Part shown: one piece after another, positions 17,990 to 27,347 of the stretch | How positions within the stretch are numbered: the first letter of the stretch is position 1 | How the letters are laid out: every line of letters starts with the position of its first letter | From: Oligoflexia bacterium | GTDB lineage: Bacteria > Bdellovibrionota > UBA1018 > CAIPTA01 | NCBI GenBank assembly: GCA_023954355.1 | Contig: JAMLID010000003.1 | Span: forward strand, 60,224-124,223 | Length of the DNA: 64,000 nt | Reading direction: 5' to 3' | Program-made: the position numbers and the translations under genes | The notes under the pieces: model-generated | The model's input: only the letters and a program-made list of their open reading frames with translations | Databases searched by the model: none | Told to the model about the DNA's origin: nothing

Positions 17990-20900
17990 CTAAGAAAATC
18001 GTAACACAAAATTTCTTCCAACATTACAACGGTCTACATACGGACAAGAAAAACATGCATTTTGTCCTTCCACAGATAGGCGCAACGCAGCATTACTACC
18101 ATTTAGTAGCGTGTAATTTTCATCCATTTTCTTCAAAAGATCTCGTAAATCGTCCTCAAATTGAGGATTTTCATTTGATAGAGTGTAAAAATCCATATTG
18201 TCTAAATCTATGAGCAAACCACTCACGTTTTCGTCTTTATATCCGGAAGACTGTAGGTATCTCTTCCACGCTAATAAATAAATTAGCAACTGATTCTCAT
18301 ATTTTGCTAAATTTTCTTCTGTTATTTTCGATTTATAATCTACAACGATCCACTGATTTTTTGCGATTTTCACTACCCTATCGATAGCACCAGATAAATA
18401 AAAATCATTTATTTTAAATTGGAAAGGGAATTCTGAATGAACTTCACTCGCTTCAAAGAAAATCTGCCTACCCTCTCTAGAGGAAAATAATTTCTGAAGA
18501 GTCTTAACTCCATCATCAACCAATTCATCTAAATCGCTATTCTCTACCGAGACAAAACTGCCATACTCGTCTCTCAGCCAAGTACGAATAGTTTCTTCCG
18601 TTGGCTCTTTTTGAGACACGCGCTCTAAAACCCTATGTAGAATGATTCCTCGATCTTTTCTCTCTAAGCCTAATGATTGTAATTTTTTTTGAATTTCTCC
18701 AGGGCGAGCTCTGCGCTTTCTAATAACTTTTTCTAAATCGTCGTGTTTTTTATATTTTTGAACAATTAAGTCTTCCCATTTCTTAATAAATTTTAATTTA
18801 TGAAATTCTGCACAACTCATATAACCAACTACTTCGGATGTAGTTAGTTTTCTTTCTTTCTTTACTTTGACTTTGGCATGCTCTACTAATCTAGATGTAA
18901 TTCGTGATGAATGCGCACTTTCTAATACCACAAACGTTTCTGATTTTTCATTTTCCACTACAGAACTCTTAGAAAAAATTTCTGTCAACCAATCTAACCA
19001 AGAGTTCTTTTTATTTTTATACTTATCACCATATGGTGCCAACATATAAATTTCTTTTTCTGCTCTAGTGATTGCTACGTAAAGCTGTCTTTTCGATTCT
19101 GCTAAATCTCTTAATTTTATTTGCTCAGAAATTTCAGTGACAACTTTCTCGTCTTTCTCTTCTGGATCTCTAAGACAAATACCTACACGTGGCAAAATAC
19201 GTAAATTTTCTTTTATAGAAGAGGGTGCCGCACCCAAATCAGGCAAAATAACAACAGGAAACTCAAGTCCCTTAGAGGCATGTACTGTCATAATTTTGAG
19301 CATTCCACCCCCTGAAGGCACGGGCATTATTGCTTCATCACTTTTTTCTGAGTCACTCGCCCAACCAGACCATTCACTAAACCTCTCTATAATCTCTGTG
19401 CGAGTTTTTTCACTTTCTTCTAGGGCACTTAGGTAAGCAGTGATTTTTTCAATCTGAAGACGGTCAGATAAGCCTAAAGGATACTTTTCAAATCCTTTAT
19501 TCATTATGACAGAAATACTTTCAAACTGACTGATAGATCTTAAATAGGTAAGAAACGGAAGCTTCTCTTTCGTTACAAAAGCACTCAAGCCCTGCTTTTC
19601 AGAAATTGCTTTTCTTAATACTAAAATCTCTTCTTCTGTTTTTCTCTCCCAGGGCGATCTCAAATAGGCAACTAATGCAAGCTCGCTCTCAGGCAAATAC
19701 ACTGCTCTTAATAAGGTTACACTATCGATGGTGATTTGCTGTCCAAAAAGCCCTTTGCTAGAGGTAATAGAATACGGAATATTCGCCTGACTTAATGCTT
19801 TAAAAAAAGTGTCGTTTCCCGATATCTTTTTAAAAAGAACCGCTATTTGATCTAAAGCTCGTCCTTCTTTTTGAAGTTTTTGAATTAAGCGAACTAAAAC
19901 AATTGATTCTTGATCTAGCGTTTTTTCTCTTGTTGTTTCGTCTACAGAGTAACTTACTTGTACAACTCTGCCTTCATCTTCTTTTTTACCCTTAACCTCT
20001 ACTGCACTAGCTTCGAAAGAAGCCTTTTCTTCACTCTCTTTAGGAAACAAAAATGAGGTCGCGTCATTAACAAACTGAATAATTTTTCTATTAGATCTGT
20101 AATTTACATCAAGCTCGATCAAATCACCTTTATTGTTTTTTACATCTTTTTTTGTACTTTCAAAAACTTCAATATCTGCATTTCTAAATCGGTAGATTGA
20201 TTGCTTACCATCACCTACACAAACAAACTGACACCCTTCTCCCGATGACAGGCTACCAACTATTTGTTTTTGTATAGAGTTTGTATCTTGAAACTCGTCT
20301 ATTAAGACTAGCTTTAATTCCTTTTTAACTTGTTCTAGGCAGTGACTTTTCTGCAAAATATGTATGGCATTTTTTTCAAGATCATTAAAGTCTATAACAT
20401 TAAGTTCAGATTTTTTTTCTTCAACATAAATTTGAAAATCTTTATAGAGTGAAAATAAGCTTTTTAATAAATTTCCGCTCGCTTCTGAAGAAAGTAAATA
20501 ATCATTCTGATTTTTAGAACCTTGGAAAGTATCCATATAAAAAGAAATTTCTTCATTTAAGATCAATTTCTCTTTATATAAAGTAACGAGATAAGAGGCG
20601 ATTTTTTTCCTGTCGTAAACTCTCATCAAATCACTGAGATGATCATATAGATGCTCTGGACATTGATTAAAGAAATTTTCTGTAACCTCTTCTAAAAGAA
20701 GTCGGCTCATTTTCTCATCTAAAAGCTCAAAGTGAGGATTAACAGGTGATTCACCAGGAAAATCCGCAATTATTTTTGCACATAACCCATGCACCGTACT
20801 AACTCTTGACGTAACTCTAGCAATAAAAGAAGTAGAAAACTCTTTCTCGCCACTGAGAGCTCGAAAAAGCCTCTTACGTAACTCTTCTGCAGATTTTTCA

Positions 20901-23900
20901 GTAAAAGAAATCGCATAGAAGCTATCCGATGCATCTTCTTGCATTTGCAAAAATTGTTCTTTTAAAAAAACTTTGATTTTTTCTACCATTACGGTTGTTT
21001 TACCTGTACCTGCAGAGGCCTCGATAAAAACTAACGAATTTTTACTTTCAATGGCTTTTTGCTGTGCTTCTGTAAAGTCTCTACTTTGCTTTAATGAGGC
21101 CTCGGTGACAACAAAAGCAGAATGTAAACTATTTAAACTTTCTGGTGATGCCCAAGAAACTAGCTTCTCTTCTTCTCGGATTCTACAAACCGATTTATAT
21201 GAGCAATAACTGCATGGCTTGCCTTGCTCTTTAGGTTCTATTGAAAACAATCCTTCTTCACTTTTCTTTATAATAGACTCTGCCTTATCAACATAGGCAT
21301 GAATGATTGAATCAAAATCATCTGCTATTTTAAGAGAGGCATTTGTTGGATGCACTTTATAATATGCATCTTCTTCTTGGCCCTTTTTAAAATTGTATTC
21401 TTTTTTAAAAAGCCCCTTATTACGCAATCGTTTTCCTCGTAAACCCAAGTATCTACCAGCAATACCTTCATATTCAGGCCAATCTTTACTCAAGCCATAT
21501 AGGTATAGGGGCAATTGAAATTTTTCTATATTTGTAACAATGTCTGCATTTTCAGGGGGATTACCACTTTTATAGTCGTTAATTATAAATTTTTTCTTTT
21601 CGTGATCGATATCAACTCTATCTATTTTACCTTTCCATTTTTTTCCTGAAGGCAATTCTACTGTAAGTGGCTGCTCAACTTTAACTTCCGATATTTTTGC
21701 AAACGCAAGGTAATCATTTAAATCTTCCTCTAAAAAGTCTTTCAGATCTTGCTCTATTCGCATTTTATATAAATGTAGAAGTTGATCGCTGCCACGGAAA
21801 TAGTGAAAAGAAAATTCTTCAAAAACTTCATTACTTATTTTTTTAAGTAAATTTTTCCACTCTACTTCTTTAGACTTGATTTGCTGATATTGCAGGTAAA
21901 ATTTTTCTAAAATACTATGATAGATTTTACCTTTATCTAGAGGTGATAAATCAATACTTGCCTCTGATTCTTCATCATCTAAAAATAAAAACTTATGAAC
22001 AAATGCCTTAAACGGACACTGCTCATAGTTTTCAAAAAATGTTGGCGAAAAAGAAGTGGGGGCATTATTTTTTAAAATAACTTCACGATTATTTTTAAAC
22101 TCACCTACTACAGGTAAATTTGGTGACAAAAGATTCCATTTCGCCTTCTTTGTTATTTTAAATATCTCAAAAACATCTGCTAACTCTTTGGAATCACCGT
22201 TAGAATCAAATTCTGAATATGAGAAAAAGCATCTATCTTTTATGTTTATTGTTCGAATATAAGCGATTGCTTCTAATTCAAAAGCTTCAGCTGGTATAAA
22301 ACCAAATTCTCGTAAGAGTTTTTTCCTATAATTCGTCAAAATTACATTAGCAGTATTTACACTTATAGACTCTTGCGTTGCCTGAAGGCATAAAAAAGAG
22401 GATCCCTCAGCTGGAGGCAGCCATTCGCCCCAGTAAGAGAGAAAAAAATCTTTTGGCCAAATAGATTCACTCGATATAGATGCCGAAGAAACTAACGCTT
22501 CTAATTCACTCAGCCATTCATCTATAGTAAAAACGCGATTCGTAGACGCTGCCAATAAATTTGTAGACCTTATAAAAATACCAAGAATAAAATGACTCTC
22601 GGTTTGATATTGACTATAGAGATCATCAAAACATAAAAATTCAAAATCAAATCTTTTAAAAAAGTCTTCTAAGGCATTAGCAAAGTCTGTTGCTTTTCCT
22701 TTTTGAGGAAACTCATCTCTCATATACTGAAGTGCAGATACCACATCTTTACCTTTTGGATGGGCCTCAGCAAGCTGTATCCAATGATCAAACCCATCGG
22801 ATACACCTGCTCTTGCTGCCTCAACTCCGAGACTAGAAATTCCAGAGTCAAATAATTCTAAAAAACGTATAAGCTCGATGGCTCTAAAAAATGTACAGTT
22901 GTCTACTTTTAAACGAAGTGTATTGCTAAGGCTTTTCCAGAGTCCGGATTCTGAGGCCTTTATCTTTTTTAAAAACCCATCTTCAGAAAACTCATAAGAC
23001 AACTCTGCTAAAAAAGTGTCTTCTATTTTTTTATTTTTAGGCAAAACTACAAAGACATTTTCTAAGCTTTCGACCTTCGCTTTAATAAATCGAGCAGCAG
23101 ACCGTGCTTCAAAAGTTGGAGTATGTGCGGACAAAAGAGTGACTTCATTTACTTCACTATCTACTTGTTCTTTAAAAGAAATCTCACCAGAAAAACCTTC
23201 TATTAAACTTTGAAGTAGAAGTGCTGAGCAAGAGTGACTAATACTTTTTTTCGATTTTAGCGTATCTCTGATTTCTAAATTACTTAACTGTAAGGGTATA
23301 ATTACCTCTCTTGATTTTGCTACAGTTTGCAAGAAATCAATCTCTACTTTATGTAAAAAATCGAACCCTAATAGATATAAAGGTGAAGTATTTGTTTCTT
23401 CAAAAGGTAAATTAAGTGCAAGAGCTCTGTCATAGGTTTGGTTTGCCTCTAGCGCAGACTGAAAAGCCAAAGTGATTAACCAAAATTCTTCCATAAAATT
23501 TTGTTCTACATTGTTTTGCTTAGGAGTTACTAAGTCTTTCGCTCTATCAATAAGATCTTCTCGAATTAATCCAGCCATTCTAGTTTCACGAATGGCTGCT
23601 AATAAATCGTCTATAAATTTTGGATTAAGTTTATAGTTTGTTATTTTTTCGATTAGTTTTTTTTCTGATAAAATATCAATTACTTGAAAAAGAATATCTT
23701 TTTCTCTAAGCGCACTTAAAATTTGAAAGCGTTTAGACTGTTCTACTTGATAAGAACGAATTTTATTAATAGACCAATCATTCCAAGTATTTATTTTTTT
23801 GCCAGATAAGCTTTCTTTTTTCTTATAATACGACTGTAAGAGCCATGTTTCCCCGGTAGCACCTATTCTTGGTCCAAGAACAATTTCTCCGCCACTGCTA

Positions 23901-23977
23901 AAAAGAAGCTCTAGTGCTCGAGTATAAGCACTTTTCCAATTCGAATCTGCAGAGAAAAATGTAAAACCAGACTTCAC
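17990..23977 (-). CDS. AddB-AddA-like helicase-nuclease fusion
   Basis: One continuous frame of 1995 residues. The N-terminal half (1-940) resembles AddB: a degenerate Walker-like loop GPRIGATGET without the lysine, then a PD-(D/E)XK nuclease (KIDRVDI, INDYKSG near 800) enclosed by a cysteine in YEQCPF and three in CSYCSYKSVC (near 922), as in Fe-S AddB nucleases. The C-terminal half resembles AddA: UvrD-type Walker A EASAGTGKTT (near 988), LIDEFQDTN, GDGKQSIYRFR, VHASKGLEFPVV and YVAITRAEKE. It ends in a second nuclease (GAIDRVVK, VDYKSK near 1879) with cysteines in MSCAEF and CFSCPYVDRC. AddAB processes double-strand breaks. GTG start, one-base overlap with the purM stop. Confidence 0.85.
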   Translation of the reverse strand: MKSGFTFFSADSNWKSAYTRALELLFSSGGEIVLGPRIGATGETWLLQSYYKKKESLSGKKINTWNDWSINKIRSYQVEQSKRFQILSALREKDILFQVIDILSEKKLIEKITNYKLNPKFIDDLLAAIRETRMAGLIREDLIDRAKDLVTPKQNNVEQNFMEEFWLITLAFQSALEANQTYDRALALNLPFEETNTSPLYLLGFDFLHKVEIDFLQTVAKSREVIIPLQLSNLEIRDTLKSKKSISHSCSALLLQSLIEGFSGEISFKEQVDSEVNEVTLLSAHTPTFEARSAARFIKAKVESLENVFVVLPKNKKIEDTFLAELSYEFSEDGFLKKIKASESGLWKSLSNTLRLKVDNCTFFRAIELIRFLELFDSGISSLGVEAARAGVSDGFDHWIQLAEAHPKGKDVVSALQYMRDEFPQKGKATDFANALEDFFKRFDFEFLCFDDLYSQYQTESHFILGIFIRSTNLLAASTNRVFTIDEWLSELEALVSSASISSESIWPKDFFLSYWGEWLPPAEGSSFLCLQATQESISVNTANVILTNYRKKLLREFGFIPAEAFELEAIAYIRTINIKDRCFFSYSEFDSNGDSKELADVFEIFKITKKAKWNLLSPNLPVVGEFKNNREVILKNNAPTSFSPTFFENYEQCPFKAFVHKFLFLDDEESEASIDLSPLDKGKIYHSILEKFYLQYQQIKSKEVEWKNLLKKISNEVFEEFSFHYFRGSDQLLHLYKMRIEQDLKDFLEEDLNDYLAFAKISEVKVEQPLTVELPSGKKWKGKIDRVDIDHEKKKFIINDYKSGNPPENADIVTNIEKFQLPLYLYGLSKDWPEYEGIAGRYLGLRGKRLRNKGLFKKEYNFKKGQEEDAYYKVHPTNASLKIADDFDSIIHAYVDKAESIIKKSEEGLFSIEPKEQGKPCSYCSYKSVCRIREEEKLVSWASPESLNSLHSAFVVTEASLKQSRDFTEAQQKAIESKNSLVFIEASAGTGKTTVMVEKIKVFLKEQFLQMQEDASDSFYAISFTEKSAEELRKRLFRALSGEKEFSTSFIARVTSRVSTVHGLCAKIIADFPGESPVNPHFELLDEKMSRLLLEEVTENFFNQCPEHLYDHLSDLMRVYDRKKIASYLVTLYKEKLILNEEISFYMDTFQGSKNQNDYLLSSEASGNLLKSLFSLYKDFQIYVEEKKSELNVIDFNDLEKNAIHILQKSHCLEQVKKELKLVLIDEFQDTNSIQKQIVGSLSSGEGCQFVCVGDGKQSIYRFRNADIEVFESTKKDVKNNKGDLIELDVNYRSNRKIIQFVNDATSFLFPKESEEKASFEASAVEVKGKKEDEGRVVQVSYSVDETTREKTLDQESIVLVRLIQKLQKEGRALDQIAVLFKKISGNDTFFKALSQANIPYSITSSKGLFGQQITIDSVTLLRAVYLPESELALVAYLRSPWERKTEEEILVLRKAISEKQGLSAFVTKEKLPFLTYLRSISQFESISVIMNKGFEKYPLGLSDRLQIEKITAYLSALEESEKTRTEIIERFSEWSGWASDSEKSDEAIMPVPSGGGMLKIMTVHASKGLEFPVVILPDLGAAPSSIKENLRILPRVGICLRDPEEKDEKVVTEISEQIKLRDLAESKRQLYVAITRAEKEIYMLAPYGDKYKNKKNSWLDWLTEIFSKSSVVENEKSETFVVLESAHSSRITSRLVEHAKVKVKKERKLTTSEVVGYMSCAEFHKLKFIKKWEDLIVQKYKKHDDLEKVIRKRRARPGEIQKKLQSLGLERKDRGIILHRVLERVSQKEPTEETIRTWLRDEYGSFVSVENSDLDELVDDGVKTLQKLFSSREGRQIFFEASEVHSEFPFQFKINDFYLSGAIDRVVKIAKNQWIVVDYKSKITEENLAKYENQLLIYLLAWKRYLQSSGYKDENVSGLLIDLDNMDFYTLSNENPQFEDDLRDLLKKMDENYTLLNGSNAALRLSVEGQNACFSCPYVDRCNVGRNFVLRFS

Positions 23978-24981
23978 TAAGATAGCTCAAGCATTTGTTG
24001 ATCCGTATAGAGCTTTACGATTCCTTTACCCTTCTTTACATGCCCCAAAGGAAAAGCATTAACTTTCTTTTTTCTTAGATCTTTTAAAATCTTTTTCGCT
24101 GACTCAGGTGAGCAGCAAATTACAAAGCCAACACCCATATTGAAAGTAGCATACATTTCTTTTAAGTCTAAACCTGAGCGCTCATGTAGAGTTGAAAAAA
24201 TTAGCGATTTTTCTAATTCATAACAAACATGATAATCAAATTTAGCATTCATTCGCGGTATATTTAAAAAACCAGAACCAGTAATATGCGCTAGCCCTTT
24301 AATATGTTTTTTATATCGATGGGTCATTTCTAAAATAGCATCAACATATATCGCTGTGGGCGCTAATGCCCTACGGAGTAATGATTTTTCATGTTTTTTA
24401 ATTAATTTACGTACTAGAGAAAAACCATTAGAGTGCAAACCCGAAGACGCAAGCCCTATAAGAATGTCGCCTTCTTTCATGTTTTTTCCATCTACTAAGT
24501 TTTTCTTATCTACATAACCAACACAAAAGCCTGCAAGATCATATTCTCCTGTATCATACATGCCCGGCATCTCAGCTGTTTCTCCACCTACGAGTGCTAC
24601 TCGCGACTCTCTACAACCCTCTACTATGCCTTTTAAAATATTCTGTGAAGTTTTTAAATTAAGCTTTCCACAGGCAATATAGTCTAGAAAAAATTCTGGC
24701 TTTGCTCCTGTGCAAATAACGTCATTCACACACATGGCCACTAAATCAATACCGATGGTGTCGTGAATATTTAAATCTTGAGCTATTTTTAATTTGGTAC
24801 CAACTCCATCAGTACCGGCAGCTAAGAAACGATTTTTTTCTATTTCATAAAGCGAAGCATAACCACCAACACCACTTTTTACTTTTTTATTATAGGTACT
24901 TTTCACCAGCTTAGAGATATTACTAACAAATTTATCCCCTAAATCTCTATCTACACCTGAATCCTTATAACTAATGGGCAT
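23977..24981 (-). CDS. purM: Phosphoribosylformylglycinamidine cyclo-ligase (AIR synthetase)
   Basis: PurM closes FGAM to AIR with ATP, step 5 of purine synthesis. The 334 residues fit the family (about 345). Motifs include YASLYEI, the strongly conserved GTDGVGTKLKIA, GIDLVAMCVNDV, GGETAEMPGMY and GLASSGLHSNGFSLVRK. An AAGGAG ribosome-binding site precedes the ATG. It lies downstream of purH in the pur operon, and its TAG stop shares a base with the GTG start of the AddBA fusion, which ties a DNA-repair gene into the purine operon. Confidence 0.96.
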   Translation of the reverse strand: MPISYKDSGVDRDLGDKFVSNISKLVKSTYNKKVKSGVGGYASLYEIEKNRFLAAGTDGVGTKLKIAQDLNIHDTIGIDLVAMCVNDVICTGAKPEFFLDYIACGKLNLKTSQNILKGIVEGCRESRVALVGGETAEMPGMYDTGEYDLAGFCVGYVDKKNLVDGKNMKEGDILIGLASSGLHSNGFSLVRKLIKKHEKSLLRRALAPTAIYVDAILEMTHRYKKHIKGLAHITGSGFLNIPRMNAKFDYHVCYELEKSLIFSTLHERSGLDLKEMYATFNMGVGFVICCSPESAKKILKDLRKKKVNAFPLGHVKKGKGIVKLYTDQQMLELS

Positions 24982-25000
24982 ATATTCTCCTTACGTTATG

Positions 25001-26578
25001 CTAGTGCCTAAAATGACGAGTTCCTGTAAAGGCCATAGCAATTTTTGCTTTATCTGCAGCCTCTATAACAACTTGATCCTTAATGCTTCCGCCTGGCTGA
25101 ATAATAACGCGAATTCCTTCTTCGCTTGCCTGCTCAACCACATCAGGGAAAGGAAAAAAAGCATCCGAAACCATCACTACATCGTTTAAATCGCATTTAT
25201 CTTTTGCTCTAGGAGCAGCTAGCACTCGTAAGCTATCGATACGATTCGGTTGCCCCATACCTGCACCAATGAGTTGATATCCCTTTGTTTTACTTTGTCG
25301 AACCAAGGCTATAGCGTTAGACCTTAAGTGTTTACATGCTAAGATACCAAATTTAGACAATTCTATTTTTTCTTCTGGTATTTTTTGCTTTGTAACTACT
25401 TTCCAACCATCAGCTAATCCCTCATCTTCATTTTGCACAAGATAACCTCCAAAAACAGAGCGAATCATTTGTTCAGAGTCCATCTCTCTTGGAGGACATA
25501 GTAAAACTCGAATATTTTTCTTTTTTGACAAACGATTGATGGCATCTGGATGAATCGATGGGGCTATTAGTAATTCGATAAACTTATCTTCTAACCACTC
25601 TACACTTTCTAAACTTAACTCTGAGGAAAAAGCTAAAATCCCTCCAAAGGCCGAAACTGGATCTCCCGCCCAAGCATTCTCTAACGCTTGGATTTGAGAT
25701 TTTTCTGCAGCTAAACCACAGGGATTTAAATGCTTAATAATAGATACAATATGGGGAAAATCATTTTTACATAACTGATAAACATCTGACATAGAGCGAA
25801 GAGCCGCATCTGCGTCTAAAATATTATTATACGACAAGGCTTTGCCTTGAATAATATCAGCAGACGCTATGGTCTTACCTATTTGCTGGGCGTTTTTATA
25901 AAAAGTTGCCGATTGATGAGGATTTTCTCCGTAGCGAAGTTTACGACCTTCTTGCAAAGATAGATAATCACACTCTTCGCCCAAAAATCTTTTGGATAAC
26001 TCAGAACTAATCGCCATTTCGTACTGAGCACTGAGACGAAAAGCTTTTGCCGCCATTCTTTTTCGAAACGATAAGGTGGTTGCTCCATCTGTTCGATTTA
26101 ATTCGTCTACCAAGAGCGGATAATCTGCAGGATCGGTTAAAATCACTACATCAGAAAAATTTTTGGCTGCGGCTCTTACCATTGTCGGGCCACCAATATC
26201 AATTTGCTCTATAAGCTTCTCTTCACTACAGCCAGAGTTTCTTGCCTCAATAAAGGGATATAAATTACAAACTACTAAATCTATAGGTTTAACACCAAGG
26301 GCTTCGGCTTGTTTACAGTCTTCTTCATTATTTCTTCTATACAAAAGCGCACTCGCAAAGGGAAAACTAATCGTTTTCATTCTTCCCCCAAAAGCCTCTG
26401 GGTTTCCTGTGATAGATTCTACTGTTGTATAAGATATTCCCGAATCGCTTAGAGCTTTTCCCGTACCGCCTGTGCTAATAAGCTCTATACCGGCTGATTG
26501 CAGAAATTTGGCTAACTCTACTATGCCTCTTTTATTAGAAACACTTAGAGCAGCTCTTTTTATTTTCACATCATCCAT
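25001..26578 (-). CDS. purH: Bifunctional AICAR transformylase / IMP cyclohydrolase
   Basis: PurH performs the last two steps to IMP. The N-terminal cyclohydrolase domain shows AALSVSNKRGIVELAKFL, ELISTGGTGKALSDSGI and the DIGGPTMVRAAAKNF loop. The C-terminal transformylase domain shows LRYGENPHQSA, HLNPCGLA, LRSNAIAL, GAGMGQPNRIDSLRVLA and QPGGSIKD. The 525 residues are normal for the family. The ATG follows the purQ stop by one base. All catalytic motifs I can name are intact. Confidence 0.97.
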   Translation of the reverse strand: MDDVKIKRAALSVSNKRGIVELAKFLQSAGIELISTGGTGKALSDSGISYTTVESITGNPEAFGGRMKTISFPFASALLYRRNNEEDCKQAEALGVKPIDLVVCNLYPFIEARNSGCSEEKLIEQIDIGGPTMVRAAAKNFSDVVILTDPADYPLLVDELNRTDGATTLSFRKRMAAKAFRLSAQYEMAISSELSKRFLGEECDYLSLQEGRKLRYGENPHQSATFYKNAQQIGKTIASADIIQGKALSYNNILDADAALRSMSDVYQLCKNDFPHIVSIIKHLNPCGLAAEKSQIQALENAWAGDPVSAFGGILAFSSELSLESVEWLEDKFIELLIAPSIHPDAINRLSKKKNIRVLLCPPREMDSEQMIRSVFGGYLVQNEDEGLADGWKVVTKQKIPEEKIELSKFGILACKHLRSNAIALVRQSKTKGYQLIGAGMGQPNRIDSLRVLAAPRAKDKCDLNDVVMVSDAFFPFPDVVEQASEEGIRVIIQPGGSIKDQVVIEAADKAKIAMAFTGTRHFRH

Positions 26579-26579
26579 T

Positions 26580-27347
26580 TTACTTTTCCCTTACAAATTT
26601 AATTGCATCATGAAAAAACTTAAGTCCTAATCCATCGTCAATCGCCCCTTGCTTAGTGGCCTTTGTGGGATACAAAAGAGTCGAAATAGCTGCTTCTGGA
26701 TGTGGCATTAAACCAAAGATCAATCCTGAAGGATCACAAATCCCTGCAATTCTGCCGTATGAACCATTTACATCATGGGTGTAACGAAGAACCACTTGCC
26801 CCTTTGCTGTTAAGTCACGATGAATACTCTCTTCCTCTCCTCGTACAAACACAAGACGGCCTTCTCCATGACGTATAGGTAAAGCAAGTTTAGCATTATC
26901 TACTTTCAATGATTTCGTCCAAATACACTGACTGGTTTCTTCTACCTCTAAATCAACCCATCGATCAATAAACGCTCCATTGGTATTACGAGCTAAACTT
27001 ACTTGACGAGCAGAAAAAGGATTCGGCAATAATCCAAGCTTTGTTAATGCCTGAAATCCATTACAGATTCCGATGATTGGTTTTTTTTGGTCAACAAATT
27101 TTCTTAAATCTTCAGCCAAAATTTTTGCCATTTTTAAAGCCAAAATTTGCCCACTACCAAGATCATCGCCAAAAGAAAATCCGCCGGGTAAAGCTAAAAT
27201 TTGAAAGTTTTCCATTTGAGATGGGTTTTCTAATAAATCATTAATATGAATGATTTTTGGTTCTCCCTTAGCAAGTTGAAATGCCTGCGCAGTTTCTCTT
27301 TCGCAATTGATACCATCACCAGCAAGCACTAATATTTTCGGATTCAT
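26580..27347 (-). CDS. purQ: FGAM synthetase glutaminase subunit
   Basis: A class I glutamine amidotransferase that feeds ammonia to PurL. Visible motifs are LALPGGFSFGDDLGSG, the nucleophile elbow GICNGFQALTKLGLLP and the C-terminal histidine/glutamate GLMPHPEAA. The start at ATG 27347 is chosen because it overlaps the purL stop as ATGA and is preceded by GGAG. A TTG at 27365 would add six residues. At 255 residues it is slightly longer than most free-standing PurQ proteins (about 225-235). Confidence 0.95.
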   Translation of the reverse strand: MNPKILVLAGDGINCERETAQAFQLAKGEPKIIHINDLLENPSQMENFQILALPGGFSFGDDLGSGQILALKMAKILAEDLRKFVDQKKPIIGICNGFQALTKLGLLPNPFSARQVSLARNTNGAFIDRWVDLEVEETSQCIWTKSLKVDNAKLALPIRHGEGRLVFVRGEEESIHRDLTAKGQVVLRYTHDVNGSYGRIAGICDPSGLIFGLMPHPEAAISTLLYPTKATKQGAIDDGLGLKFFHDAIKFVREK

